Assembly: GCA_015059785.1 (NCBI GenBank)
Contig: SUZS01000017.1
Span: forward strand, 1 to 46,043
Reading direction: 5' to 3'
DNA length: 46,043 nucleotides
DNA from: Rikenellaceae bacterium
GTDB taxonomy: Bacteria > Bacteroidota > Bacteroidia > Bacteroidales > Rikenellaceae
Shown: positions 1 to 8,283 of the stretch, in pieces
Layout: each line of letters opens with the position of its first letter
Numbering within the stretch: the first letter of the stretch is position 1
Position numbers and translations under genes: made by a program
Notes under the pieces: model-generated
Databases searched by the model: none
The model's input: the letters and a program-made list of their open reading frames with translations, nothing else
Told to the model about the DNA's origin: nothing

Positions 1-121
<121 letters not shown>

Positions 122-307
122 AAAAAAAAGAATTAATTAAATCTTAGCTCTAATCTCAAAGGTAATTGTTTTGAAATTACACTCTTGCGAGTGTGGAAAA
201 AACTTATTTAGCTGCTCAAATACCTCAAAGAACGAATTGTATCTCAAGACCGAAGTCTAATTGATATCTCTGATTCTCTCTCCGATTTTAGAAGCGGAAA
301 GCGGTTG

Positions 308-339
308 CAAAGGTAAAGCAACTTTTTCAAACTTCCAAA
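308..339 (-). promoter_or_regulatory. rRNA operon promoter, proximal
   Basis: On the minus strand TTTG (339-336), exactly 20 nt, then TACCTTTG (315-308) fit the Bacteroidetes sigma-ABfr consensus TTTG-N20-TANNTTTG. Transcription would start near 302 and give a leader of about 180 nt before the 16S. Confidence 0.85.
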
Positions 340-411
340 TCTTTTTTGAAAAATTTTCAACTTTTTTTTTCACAGAACCTTTTTGCTCTCGTTTAGAAGC
401 GAAAGCGGTTG

Positions 412-443
412 CAAAGGTAATGCAAGTTTTTCAAACTTCCAAA
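412..443 (-). promoter_or_regulatory. rRNA operon promoter, middle
   Basis: Minus-strand TTTG (443-440), 20 nt, TACCTTTG (419-412). It lies in the second copy of the 60-bp repeat, about 104 bp upstream of the proximal promoter. Confidence 0.85.
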
Positions 444-524
444 TCTTTTTGAAAAAAAGTTTAATAAAATTTTTTAAGAACCTTTTTCTGCTTCCAGGCC
501 GTGTTTGTGACCTGATTGCGAGTG

Positions 525-556
525 CAAAGTAACGACATTAATTCGAGATATGCAAA
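525..556 (-). promoter_or_regulatory. rRNA operon promoter, distal
   Basis: Minus-strand TTTG (556-553), 20 nt, TTACTTTG (532-525), one base off the -7 consensus. The surrounding sequence is unlike the other two promoters, so it did not arise from the same duplication. Confidence 0.65.
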
Positions 557-689
557 TTTTTTAATAACTTTTTTACAACATTTTTTAGGCTGAATGAATA
601 ACTACCCTACTACTCAAGCAGTTAGCTCTAAAAATATTTTTCAGCCATATTTTCTCTTATATAATATATATAGGTATAGATAATTTTAC

Positions 690-697
690 TATCTTTG
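690..697 (+). promoter_or_regulatory. -7 element for the Sel1-repeat gene
   Basis: TATCTTTG matches TANNTTTG, 16 bp before the ATG. No TTTG is seen at the usual distance upstream; the upstream region is an A/T run (TATAATATATATAGG). Confidence 0.5.
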
Positions 698-713
698 TAC
701 AAATTTAACTATT

Positions 714-2756
714 ATGAAAAGACTTTTAATATTTGCGTTTGCGCTTACAGCATACATCTACTCTTGGGCGGATGAGGACTATACCTCTAATCAGCCAAAG
801 ATATCAGATATTGAGTTTTCTAACAAGAGCGAGATGCAACAACAGCTGTTAGACAAGTTACACGAGCTTGCCAAAGATGGCAATGCAGATGCTCAAGCAA
901 CACTTTCTTCAATCTATCGTTGGGGCGGCAAAGTGGAGCAAGACCACAAAAAAGCGGCTAAGTGGGCAAAGAAAGCGGCAAAGCAGGAGCATATTCACGG
1001 TCAATATTTGTTAGGCAACTATTACTATCGAGGCATTGGTGTGAAGAAGAACCTCAAAAAGGCGGCTAAGTATTTCCTACTTACGGCAGAGAAGGGGTAC
1101 TCGCCCAGTCAATACTCTATTGCAGTGATGCTCATATATGGTAAAGGAGTCAATCAGGATATAGCTTTAGGATTGAAATATCTCAATGAGGCGGCAAAAA
1201 AGGGCTACGCATCTGCGCTCTATGAGCTTGGTCGCATATATGAGAAGGGGAAATACGCAGATAAAAGTATTGAGTTAGCTGTCAAGTACTACTCTCGCGC
1301 CGCCAAGAAGGGTCACGCCAATGCAAACAACAACCTCGGAATAATATACTATACTGGCAAGTTAGGAGATAAGAATTACAAGAGTGCGGTTGAGCATTTT
1401 ACCGCTGCAGCCAAATCTGGCAACAAATATGCGCAGACAAATCTGGGCAACTGCTTCCGTCTTGGTCGCGGCGTTGAGAGAGATTACTCGCAAGCAGCAT
1501 ACTGGTACAGCCTTGCTGCCAAGCAGGGTTGGAAGAACGCATTTTATCACCTCGGCTGGTTATACTACAAGGGCAAAGGTGTTGAGAAGGACTACAAGCG
1601 TGCCCTTGAGCTATACTTCAAAGCGGCAGAACAGGAGCATAGAGGGGCGTACAATGATATTGGCATATGCTACGAGTATGGCTACGGCGTAAAGAGGGAC
1701 TACGCAGAGGCTGCACAGTGGTATACCCTTGCGGCAGAGAAAGGTAGCCGCGTGGCGATGTACAACATCGGCAACCTCTACTATCACGGCAAAGGCGTAG
1801 TGAGAGACTACACAAAGGCTGTTGAGTATCTCAAAAAGTCGGCAGATTTAGGATATGACAGTGCTCAAAATCTATTAGGAGTATGTTATGAGACTGGGCG
1901 TGGAGTAGAGAGGGACTATGCAGAGGCTATAAAGCTATTCACAAAGGCCGCCAATAATGACTCTGCAAAGGGTTTGATGAATTTAGGCGATATGTACTAC
2001 TACGGCAAGGGCGTAGACAAAGACTATCATCGTGCAGTTGAGCTATACAAAAAGTCTGCACTCAAGGGCGACAGCTATGCACAATACAACTTGGGAAAAT
2101 GCTACGAGACAGGTCGCGGGGTGGAGAAGAACTTAACCGAGGCCCTTATGTGGTACATAAAGTCCGCAGACAGAGGTAACAGCGCCGCGATGTACAAGGT
2201 GGGCTATATGTGCTACCACGGCAAGGGAACAGAGAAGAGTTACAAGGGAGCTGTTGCCTACTTCCAACAGTCGGCAGAAAAGGGCTACGACAAGGCTGAA
2301 AATATGGTTGGCGTGTGCTATGAGCGTGGTCTTGGCGTAGAGAAAGACCTTGCAGAGGCGGTAAGGTGGTACACAACAGCGGCAGATAAGGGATATGATG
2401 TTGCACAGTACAACTTGGCACTATGCTACGACTTTGGCAGAGGCACGGAGAAGAATATTGAAAAGGCCGCTGAGCTATACACTCTCGCTACAGCGCAAGA
2501 CAATAGCAATGCTCACTACCGTTTAGGTGTTCTCTATGCAGTGGGCAAGGGTGTTGAGCAAGACTACACAAAGGCCGTTCATCACTACACTGTCGCTGCC
2601 GAGAAGGGACACGCAAGCGCAGCATTCTACCTTGGCGAGTGTTACCAAAACGGCACTGGATGCGAGAAGGACATTGAAAAGGCGAAGCATTGGTATCAGA
2701 AGGCTGCCGACAAAGGCTCAAAGTACGCCATAGAGGCACTAAAGGATTTGCAGTAG
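714..2756 (+). CDS. secreted Sel1-like repeat (TPR-type) protein
   Basis: 680 aa. Residues 1-20 form a signal peptide ending near SWA-DED. The rest is almost entirely Sel1-like repeats of 36 residues (pattern A.A...LG.CY..G.GVEKDY..A..WY..AA.KG), roughly 17 copies, which fold as an alpha-solenoid for protein-protein contacts. No catalytic domain is visible. Sel1 proteins in bacteria often serve as periplasmic or surface scaffolds; the partner cannot be read from the sequence. It stands alone, divergent from the rRNA promoters, with its own -7 box. The repeats are similar enough at DNA level that unequal recombination could change their number. Confidence 0.93.
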   Translation: MKRLLIFAFALTAYIYSWADEDYTSNQPKISDIEFSNKSEMQQQLLDKLHELAKDGNADAQATLSSIYRWGGKVEQDHKKAAKWAKKAAKQEHIHGQYLLGNYYYRGIGVKKNLKKAAKYFLLTAEKGYSPSQYSIAVMLIYGKGVNQDIALGLKYLNEAAKKGYASALYELGRIYEKGKYADKSIELAVKYYSRAAKKGHANANNNLGIIYYTGKLGDKNYKSAVEHFTAAAKSGNKYAQTNLGNCFRLGRGVERDYSQAAYWYSLAAKQGWKNAFYHLGWLYYKGKGVEKDYKRALELYFKAAEQEHRGAYNDIGICYEYGYGVKRDYAEAAQWYTLAAEKGSRVAMYNIGNLYYHGKGVVRDYTKAVEYLKKSADLGYDSAQNLLGVCYETGRGVERDYAEAIKLFTKAANNDSAKGLMNLGDMYYYGKGVDKDYHRAVELYKKSALKGDSYAQYNLGKCYETGRGVEKNLTEALMWYIKSADRGNSAAMYKVGYMCYHGKGTEKSYKGAVAYFQQSAEKGYDKAENMVGVCYERGLGVEKDLAEAVRWYTTAADKGYDVAQYNLALCYDFGRGTEKNIEKAAELYTLATAQDNSNAHYRLGVLYAVGKGVEQDYTKAVHHYTVAAEKGHASAAFYLGECYQNGTGCEKDIEKAKHWYQKAADKGSKYAIEALKDLQ

Positions 2757-2797
2757 AGTAGTTTACCTCCAGTAACTACAAAAAAGTTGACATTTTT

Positions 2798-2830
2798 TTT
2801 GGAATTGGGGGGGGGAAATTGTTACCTTTG
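2798..2830 (+). promoter_or_regulatory. promoter with a G9 tract in its spacer
   Basis: TTTG (2798-2801), 21 nt, TACCTTTG (2823-2830). The spacer contains nine consecutive G (2807-2815), the only such homopolymer seen in the window. Slippage in the G tract would change the -33/-7 distance, where 19-21 nt is the norm. Confidence 0.75.
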
Positions 2831-2847
2831 GGAAAATTTTAAGCAAT

Positions 2848-3936
2848 ATGAAAAGATTAATACTCCTTTTAGCTATAGTGGCTACATCTATGTCACTATC
2901 TGCGCAGAGCCTTGACTACACTCTCAACCTCACTAACGAGGGTAGCAAGGCGATTGCTAACGCCACCCTATTTGTTGAAATAGGCAGAACGGATGAGAAT
3001 GGGCTCTACAAGATTAACGCCAAGTTCAACACCAACCTGCTTATAGATGCTGAGGGCTATAGCCATACTGGTTTAATACTCAAGGCAGATGTTTTGCAGC
3101 GCGTTGTTCCGCACTCCGCATCAGGTAAAAAGAACACATTGGAGCCTCCTCAATCACTAAAGTGCGAACTTGAGTACCCTCTCTATGTGGTAAACGGAGT
3201 CTATGTTCCATCTTTCAGACCCCACAACTACACCGACAACCAAATTGAGAGTATGACAACAACAAAGAAGTGGAACAAGGTCACCAAAGCGATATTTGAG
3301 AATACCGACATTGAGAGCATTGATGTTGCAAGGCGTGGCGTGGCTATGATAACCACAAAGGAGCCGTTAGCATTCAATACCATTAAAAATAAGGCTGAGT
3401 ACACCATTGTTGTGGTAGACCCTGAGGGTAATCCAATTAAGGATGCAGTGATATATATCCGCCGTGGCAAAACAGACTCGGCAGGAAACATAGAGTTCCG
3501 CGCCAAAGCGGGCAGACGCGCAGTAGTCACCTCTGCAAAGTATGAAAATATTACAACAATGCTTACCGAGCAGACTAACCTATCCGCTACAATGGCAAGA
3601 AGAGTAAAGCAGGAGAAAATAGAGACAAAGCAGATGCCATCTTTCAATGGAGGCTCAATTTCAAAGTTCAGACAGTGGTTTATGAACTACACCAACGAAG
3701 AACTTCAAAAGTGCATTCAGCAGGAGGATACATCTATCGTTGCACTCTTCGTTGTCGGCAAAACGGGCGAGATTATGAGCGTAGATATTCTTACGCAGAA
3801 CAACCCTCGCGCAGCCAGAGTTGTCAAGAGGGCAATCTACCGCTCCCCACGCTGGACACCGGGTACAGAGAATGGCAAACCAGTAAATGTAAGCTATACC
3901 CTACCGGTCAATCTGCACGGCACTGCTGAATATTAG
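2848..3936 (+). CDS. secreted protein with TonB C-terminal domain and plug-like segment
   Basis: 362 aa with signal peptide (cleavage after LSAQ). The C-terminal ~90 residues look like a TonB C-terminal domain: FRQWFMNYTNEELQ, then the strand FVVGKTGEIMSVDIL and RSPRWTPGTENGKPVNVSYTLPV. The middle (LYVVNGVYVP...ESIDVARRGVAMITTK, about residues 112-170) resembles the plug region of SusC-type TonB receptors, and residues 185-235 resemble a carboxypeptidase-regulatory-like beta domain. There is no trans-inner-membrane helix or proline-rich spacer beyond the signal peptide, so it is probably not a working energy transducer but a periplasmic protein using the TonB fold. The domain calls come from sequence patterns; the role is unknown. 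Confidence 0.8.
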   Translation: MKRLILLLAIVATSMSLSAQSLDYTLNLTNEGSKAIANATLFVEIGRTDENGLYKINAKFNTNLLIDAEGYSHTGLILKADVLQRVVPHSASGKKNTLEPPQSLKCELEYPLYVVNGVYVPSFRPHNYTDNQIESMTTTKKWNKVTKAIFENTDIESIDVARRGVAMITTKEPLAFNTIKNKAEYTIVVVDPEGNPIKDAVIYIRRGKTDSAGNIEFRAKAGRRAVVTSAKYENITTMLTEQTNLSATMARRVKQEKIETKQMPSFNGGSISKFRQWFMNYTNEELQKCIQQEDTSIVALFVVGKTGEIMSVDILTQNNPRAARVVKRAIYRSPRWTPGTENGKPVNVSYTLPVNLHGTAEY

Positions 3937-3956
3937 GTGTTTACTATCAATAAAAA

Positions 3957-3990
3957 AAATCTGCCACATTACTCAAAATGTGGCAGATTT
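3957..3990. terminator. bidirectional terminator between convergent genes
   Basis: Perfect 14-bp inverted repeat AAATCTGCCACATT / AATGTGGCAGATTT with a 6-nt loop. An A run precedes it, so on the minus strand the hairpin is followed by T8, serving the 4011-5834 operon. On the plus side it follows the 2848 gene but only a short T run is present. Confidence 0.88.
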
Positions 3991-4010
3991 AATATCAGGC
4001 AAGCAAATGG

Positions 4011-4955
4011 CTAAAACTTGTGTACAGCACGGACGTGGCAATATCCATCGCCAATGTAGTATTTATTAGAGTATTCCCCGTTTTTATTAGGCTTGCGCTT
4101 CTTATTGCCATAGTACCACTTATCAAGATATTCAATCCAACTCTCATAGCTTGTATAATAGACTTCAAAATAATCCACTTCGGTAGATGACAGATAGTTA
4201 TGGTATGCCTTCATACCGTGCTGGATACAATCTACGCCGTAGCTTGACAACCTATTGAGCGCATCGTTTACCTCTTTATATGGTTGCCACTGCATCTGTT
4301 TTTTAGGGCGCTCTGATGCAAGATTAAATATCATCATAATCTCGTTTATTGCTGGTAAATACCAGCCATGTCCCATATTTCTACAAAAATTAAAAGCTGG
4401 GAAATCTAACCAACTAAGATTTGTCTTATCGACAATATCTGCAATAATCTTCATATTTTCCCAACCATCATCACGATTACGAGCACCAGTTTCAAAGACC
4501 TCTACACGCTCATTTTTCTTAACATATCCCCAAGGCATCTTATCAGAACTCTCACGACACGACAATATAAGTCCGTGACGACCATTGTCAGTAGTGTGAA
4601 TTACCACACCACGAATACCATCTTCATCAAAAAAATCTCCTACTTTGTAGCTCTTTGTAACATTTGGATAAGGATAAGCGTCATAAGAGGTCTGAGAGTC
4701 GCTACTCTTCACACTATTATTAAAGCTCTCAACAGTGCCATTAGCATATGTCACTGAGAATACCGAACTTAACTTAATTGTGTAAATTGGTCCATCTTTC
4801 ATATCTGCACGGCGATATTTCAACTCATCGCTGCTAATCTCTACAACCTTACCCTTAATCTCCTCTGCACTCCTAAGCAGAATGATATCTTGTGCCTGTA
4901 GCTCAAAAATTGCAAAAAGAGCCACCATTACCACTATAAGTCGTCTCATAATCAA
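4011..4955 (-). CDS. secreted protein: shared N-terminal domain plus DUF1566/Lcl-type C-terminal domain
   Basis: 314 aa, signal peptide ending LQAQ. Residues 22-75 (DIILLRSAEEIKGKVVEIS...GPIYTIKLSSVFSVTYANGT) are a small domain also present in the genes at 4962 and 32783. From about residue 180 the pattern CRNMGHGWYLPAINEIMMI, then LSSTE, an aromatic stretch and a final VRAV fits the DUF1566/Lcl C-terminal domain, a C-type-lectin-like fold common in Bacteroidetes surface proteins. It starts 6 nt after the stop of the 4962 gene and is probably its operon partner. Function unknown; binding or structural roles are plausible. Confidence 0.8.
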   Translation of the reverse strand: MIMRRLIVVMVALFAIFELQAQDIILLRSAEEIKGKVVEISSDELKYRRADMKDGPIYTIKLSSVFSVTYANGTVESFNNSVKSSDSQTSYDAYPYPNVTKSYKVGDFFDEDGIRGVVIHTTDNGRHGLILSCRESSDKMPWGYVKKNERVEVFETGARNRDDGWENMKIIADIVDKTNLSWLDFPAFNFCRNMGHGWYLPAINEIMMIFNLASERPKKQMQWQPYKEVNDALNRLSSYGVDCIQHGMKAYHNYLSSTEVDYFEVYYTSYESWIEYLDKWYYGNKKRKPNKNGEYSNKYYIGDGYCHVRAVHKF

Positions 4956-4961
4956 TATCTT

Positions 4962-5834
4962 TTAGAATGTGTAACCTACATTTATTCCGACTACCAATGC
5001 TGGAGCAGACTCCTCAAACTGATCAACAAATGCCGTACCTATACGACCTCCTACATTGAAACCTCCAAAGTGTACACCCGCCTCAAAAACAAAACCCACA
5101 GTGGTATTAGTACCCTCCATCATATCAATACTTTGATCATTAGTGAAATAGTAGCCAGGAACTTGAGAGCTTAACGGAACATTGATATTTAGGAAACCAC
5201 GCATATAAAACTTCTGCATATCTGAGCGATATGTATAGCCCAAGTTGATATCCATCGCATTGAAATTTACGTGTTGCCTTAAAATTGAGAGACTATAGCG
5301 TCTATAATTATATCCCAAACCGAACATTACGCCAGAGCTGGACACCTTGCTGGGGAACAACTCGCCGATAATATCAAAGCCGGTATAGAGTCCATCCGCA
5401 GAAAAATCAGCATCACCTTCATAGCAGACCGCATATCCAAAGTTAGGCTGTATAGTAAAATAGAACTTCTTCTTGTGGATATCCTGCTTAACACGGTTCT
5501 GCGCCTCGTTGATATACGCATACTTATCTTCTGTAGCCTTATTTGCACCCTTTTCATCCTTGCTTGCTGCAACAGAGCTTGATTCGTTTCTCTTTTCAAG
5601 CGGTGTTATAACTTCGCGTGTTCCATTTTCATAACGGATAATAAAAACCTCTGTTCGCTTGACAGAGTAAGCAGGGCCTTCCAAATTGTTAAACTTACGA
5701 TACTTAATTTGCTCATCAGACACCTCGTCTACACGAGCCTCTATCTGCGAGGCATCACGCATAACAATAATGTCCTGCGCTGTTGCTAACATAGAACAAA
5801 AAGCCAAGCAACAGAGAAAAATAAGCCTTTTCAT
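4962..5834 (-). CDS. outer-membrane beta-barrel-like protein with the shared N-terminal domain
   Basis: 290 aa from the ATG at 5834. A longer frame to 5876 exists, but it adds 14 non-hydrophobic residues before an ideal signal peptide (MKRLIFLCCLAFCSMLATAQ), so the internal start is chosen. Residues 21-75 are the shared domain (DIIVMRDASQIEARVDEVS...GPAYSVKRTEVFIIRYENGT). The C-terminal ~170 residues alternate polar/hydrophobic strands and end in VGINVGYTF, typical of small outer-membrane barrels. It is first in a two-gene operon behind a leader of about 150 nt. Function unknown. Confidence 0.82.
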   Translation of the reverse strand: MKRLIFLCCLAFCSMLATAQDIIVMRDASQIEARVDEVSDEQIKYRKFNNLEGPAYSVKRTEVFIIRYENGTREVITPLEKRNESSSVAASKDEKGANKATEDKYAYINEAQNRVKQDIHKKKFYFTIQPNFGYAVCYEGDADFSADGLYTGFDIIGELFPSKVSSSGVMFGLGYNYRRYSLSILRQHVNFNAMDINLGYTYRSDMQKFYMRGFLNINVPLSSQVPGYYFTNDQSIDMMEGTNTTVGFVFEAGVHFGGFNVGGRIGTAFVDQFEESAPALVVGINVGYTF

Positions 5835-5992
5835 AATAAAGATAATTGGGCTAGCGCTCCAACTCCTATGCGCCATTTATTAAAAACAGAAAGTGTGGAG
5901 TTGGTTTCTGTTTATTTACAAGAAGGTTGTGGAAAGACCTGACAGTAATAAACGAGTACAATGCCCCACACTTGAATAGTATGAGACATATG
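5835..5992 (-). promoter_or_regulatory. structured 5' leader RNA (candidate), copy B
   Basis: Read on the minus strand, the leader contains a hairpin CCAACTCC (5904-5897) / GGAGTTGG (5866-5859) enclosing 30 nt that begin ACACTTTCT. Upstream AAGTGTGG (5973-5966) can pair with CCACACTT (5898-5891), so two structures compete. The 3' arm ends 24 nt before the ATG. The leader at 10428-10582 has the same layout with a compensatory stem change. No known riboswitch was recognised. Confidence 0.5.
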
Positions 5993-6025
5993 CAAAATAG
6001 ATGCACAGCCACATAGCTATACAAG
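5993..6025 (-). promoter_or_regulatory. promoter of the 5834-4011 operon
   Basis: Minus-strand CTTG (6025-6022), 21 nt, CTATTTTG (6000-5993), one base off the -7 consensus. It predicts a start near 5987 and a long leader. I see nothing else between this promoter and the terminator at 6192. Confidence 0.5.
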
Positions 6026-6191
6026 AAATGAGTGCTGTTCGTCATCCCACTGTCTTGAAAACTTCCACATTTTCTTGTAAGGAGTCGCGAAAACACTTTC
6101 AATATGTCTGCTATTATCCCAATAGCACTACAAAATTAAAAAGAATTTCTGAAACGAGCAACCTCTTTAGCAAACTTATTTGTGATGAGTA

Positions 6192-6230
6192 CAAAAAAAA
6201 TCGCCCTTCGCAATCAAGCGAAAGGCGAAC
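6192..6230 (-). terminator. terminator of the MBL-fold lipoprotein gene
   Basis: On the minus strand TTCGCCTTTCGC, loop TTGATT, GCGAAGGGCGA followed by T8. One mismatch in the stem. It lies about 40 bp after the stop codon at 6272. Confidence 0.88.
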
Positions 6231-6271
6231 TTTATCCCCAACATATTAGGCAATAGTCGCGCTACCGAAAA

Positions 6272-7015
6272 CTACTCCATAGGAAATACTCTAACTTCTG
6301 TCACACCCTCAACAGCTTTTTTGAGTGCCTCAATATCGGTCTTCTCATCTACCTGACCGTAGTGGTAAGGGTAGAAAATCTTTGGTTTGATAGCCTTAAC
6401 CACGCGAGCTGCCTGCTCAACGGTCATTGTATATGGCTGATTAACAGGCAGAAATGCGATATCTACATCCTCTATTTTCAGCACATCCTCATTATCCTCC
6501 GTATCGCCCGCAACATAGATAGTCGTACCACCAAGAGTAATCAGATAGCCACAATCCTCACGAGATTTTGGGTGGAAATCTGTATGACCCTCCGAGATAT
6601 TATATGCTGGCACGGCGCGCACCGTAACACCCTCAACAGGCATTGAGATAGCCCTTGGCAGCATCGTCACGCAGTCGTGCTCGAAGGCCTCAGCAGAGGT
6701 TTTGTCGCACAGAATAACGCTCTTTTCTGTCTGCAACTGCTCAATAGTAGAGAGCTCAAGGTGGTCGTAGTGCGAGTGGGTCACAAGCAGTAGGTCTGCC
6801 TTTGGCTGACTCTGCCAGTCAAACTCGCCCACTGGGTCTACATATATCTGAATACCATTCCAAGCAATGCCAAGCGATGCGTGAGCGTAGAATGTAAAGG
6901 TAATCTGTGAGCCATCGGCAGCTGTAACGCTATCCTGCGGATAGACAGCCTGGCTCTTCTTCGCGCAACCAAAAAGTGTTGAAAGAATTGACATAAGTAT
7001 AACAAATTTTCTCAT
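6272..7015 (-). CDS. metallo-beta-lactamase-fold hydrolase, UlaG-like lipoprotein
   Basis: 247 aa. Residues 1-17 form a lipoprotein signal with lipobox LFGC (Cys17), so the protein is probably membrane-tethered. The MBL metal site is clear: H80-x-H82-x-D84-H85 in THSHYDHLELS, then D171 in VAGDTEDN and H218 in FYPYHYG. The overall pattern is that of the UlaG/L-ascorbate-6-phosphate lactonase-like branch, which also contains many hydrolases of unknown substrate. It is a single-gene unit with promoter and terminator, divergent from the PHP-domain gene. Substrate unknown. Confidence 0.9.
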   Translation of the reverse strand: MRKFVILMSILSTLFGCAKKSQAVYPQDSVTAADGSQITFTFYAHASLGIAWNGIQIYVDPVGEFDWQSQPKADLLLVTHSHYDHLELSTIEQLQTEKSVILCDKTSAEAFEHDCVTMLPRAISMPVEGVTVRAVPAYNISEGHTDFHPKSREDCGYLITLGGTTIYVAGDTEDNEDVLKIEDVDIAFLPVNQPYTMTVEQAARVVKAIKPKIFYPYHYGQVDEKTDIEALKKAVEGVTEVRVFPME

Positions 7016-7022
7016 AGCACTA

Positions 7023-7054
7023 CAAATTTAGTGACTTTTAACGAAAAATTCAAT
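7023..7054 (-). promoter_or_regulatory. promoter of the MBL-fold gene
   Basis: Minus-strand ATTG (7054-7051), 20 nt, TAAATTTG (7030-7023). The -7 box lies 7 bp before the ATG, so the leader is almost absent. Confidence 0.7.
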
Positions 7055-7063
7055 ATTTAGCGT

Positions 7064-7071
7064 TACTTTTG
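7064..7071 (+). promoter_or_regulatory. -7 element of the PHP-eptA operon
   Basis: TACTTTTG matches TANNTTTG, 18 bp before the ATG at 7090. No matching -33 TTTG is present, and the region is shared with the divergent promoter. Confidence 0.5.
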
Positions 7072-7089
7072 TGCTATAATTTGATGTAA

Positions 7090-8283
7090 ATGTTATTTTT
7101 AAGAAATATAGTAAAGATTTTGGTGTCAGTAGTGTTGCTTGCACTGTTGGCTGTTATTGTCACTGGAGTGAGCTTTGTCTATAACTTCCGACACCCTGAG
7201 CCATTTTCAGGCCCCGACATCTTCAATCCCTATCGCAATTTAGATACTATTCACTGCTGGAAGCGCGCCAACTTCCACACCCACTCACGCGTAGATGGCA
7301 TACTGAACGAGTGTGAGTATACTGCCGAGCAGACCTACGACAAGTACCGCGAATTTGGCTACGATATCGTCACCTTCTCAAACCACAACCAGATTATCCC
7401 ACACCCTGCGGGCGATAGTCTTCACATGAATCTCTACGAGCACGGGTACAACCTCTTTAAGTTCCACAAACTCGTTTTTGGCAGTGAGTCGGTAAACTAC
7501 TTTGACCACCTTATTCCACTCTTTACATTTCAGCGACAGACGCAGATAGATATGCTTGCTGATGAGGCGGACATCGTTGTGCTAAACCACCCTCTGCGCA
7601 CAAATGCTACATTTGACACCCACCTTGAAAGGCTCTCTGGCTACAACATCATTGAGCTTGACAGCGGAAGAAGCACCGAGAATGAGTATTGGGACACAGC
7701 CCTGAGCGCAGGTAACTACAGCTTTGCCCTTGCTAATGACGATCTGCACTATCCAGACCGCACTGGTGCTATTGCCGTAAGGAGTAACTTCATCTGCGCG
7801 CCGACTGCACAGTATAGCGACATTAAGAAGGCACTTCTTGACGGCAGCTTCTACGCTATGCGCATAGCAGATTATGGTGGAGGCAACTGGGATATTAAGC
7901 GCGAGAAAAACCGACAGATACCTTATATTAAAAATATAGGCGTAACAGATAGCAATATCTTCATTGCCCTATCTGAAAAGGCGGACAGCATAAAGGTTAC
8001 GGGACAGAATCACACTACCCTACTTCTTGCCACAGAGATTGACTCTGTGGGCTACACAATGCGGGCGGAGGATAGCTACAGCCGCATTACAGCCTACTTT
8101 GCCGACGGCGAGGTTATCTACACAAACCCCTTTGCAAGATACGACGCCTCACTTGCGCCTTCGCCATTTAACAAAAGACCTATTCCAGTAAATATACCGT
8201 TCACAGTCCTATATAACTTGTCACTACTACTTGCAGCGGCAGGTGTGGGCTTTGTGCTATATAAAACAATTTTCATATGGTAA
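7090..8283 (+). CDS. membrane-anchored PHP-domain metal-dependent phosphoesterase-like protein
   Basis: 397 aa. An N-terminal helix (about residues 7-30) and a C-terminal helix (about 370-393) anchor it, leaving the central domain probably outside the cytoplasm. That domain has the PHP metal ligands in order: NFHTHSR (from residue 61), TFSNHNQI, FGSESVN, VVLNHPLR and ANDDLHY. PHP domains hydrolyse phosphoesters with two or three metals. The stop overlaps the start of the eptA-like gene by 7 nt, implying translational coupling and a shared job in envelope phosphate chemistry. The substrate is not visible; a lipid A or glycan phosphate is an inference from the neighbour. Confidence 0.82.
   Translation: MLFLRNIVKILVSVVLLALLAVIVTGVSFVYNFRHPEPFSGPDIFNPYRNLDTIHCWKRANFHTHSRVDGILNECEYTAEQTYDKYREFGYDIVTFSNHNQIIPHPAGDSLHMNLYEHGYNLFKFHKLVFGSESVNYFDHLIPLFTFQRQTQIDMLADEADIVVLNHPLRTNATFDTHLERLSGYNIIELDSGRSTENEYWDTALSAGNYSFALANDDLHYPDRTGAIAVRSNFICAPTAQYSDIKKALLDGSFYAMRIADYGGGNWDIKREKNRQIPYIKNIGVTDSNIFIALSEKADSIKVTGQNHTTLLLATEIDSVGYTMRAEDSYSRITAYFADGEVIYTNPFARYDASLAPSPFNKRPIPVNIPFTVLYNLSLLLAAAGVGFVLYKTIFIW

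Larger units (their letters stand above)
287..451. repeat. direct repeat carrying two rRNA promoters
   Basis: Two imperfect copies of about 60 bp lie at 287-347 and 392-451. Both contain TTTAGAAGC, GAAAGCGGTTGCAAAGGTAA and a TTCAAACTTCCAAATCTTTTT tail. Each copy contains a complete minus-strand promoter, so the duplication doubled the promoter of the rRNA operon. A small plus-strand reading frame across it is not a gene. Confidence 0.85.

Noticed and set aside
261..452. 63-aa plus-strand frame in the rRNA leader
   Set aside because: It lies inside duplicated promoter DNA and its translation has no protein-like pattern.
5835..5876. 14-residue N-terminal extension of the 4962 protein
   Set aside because: It would precede a perfect signal peptide and would place the start inside the conserved leader hairpin.
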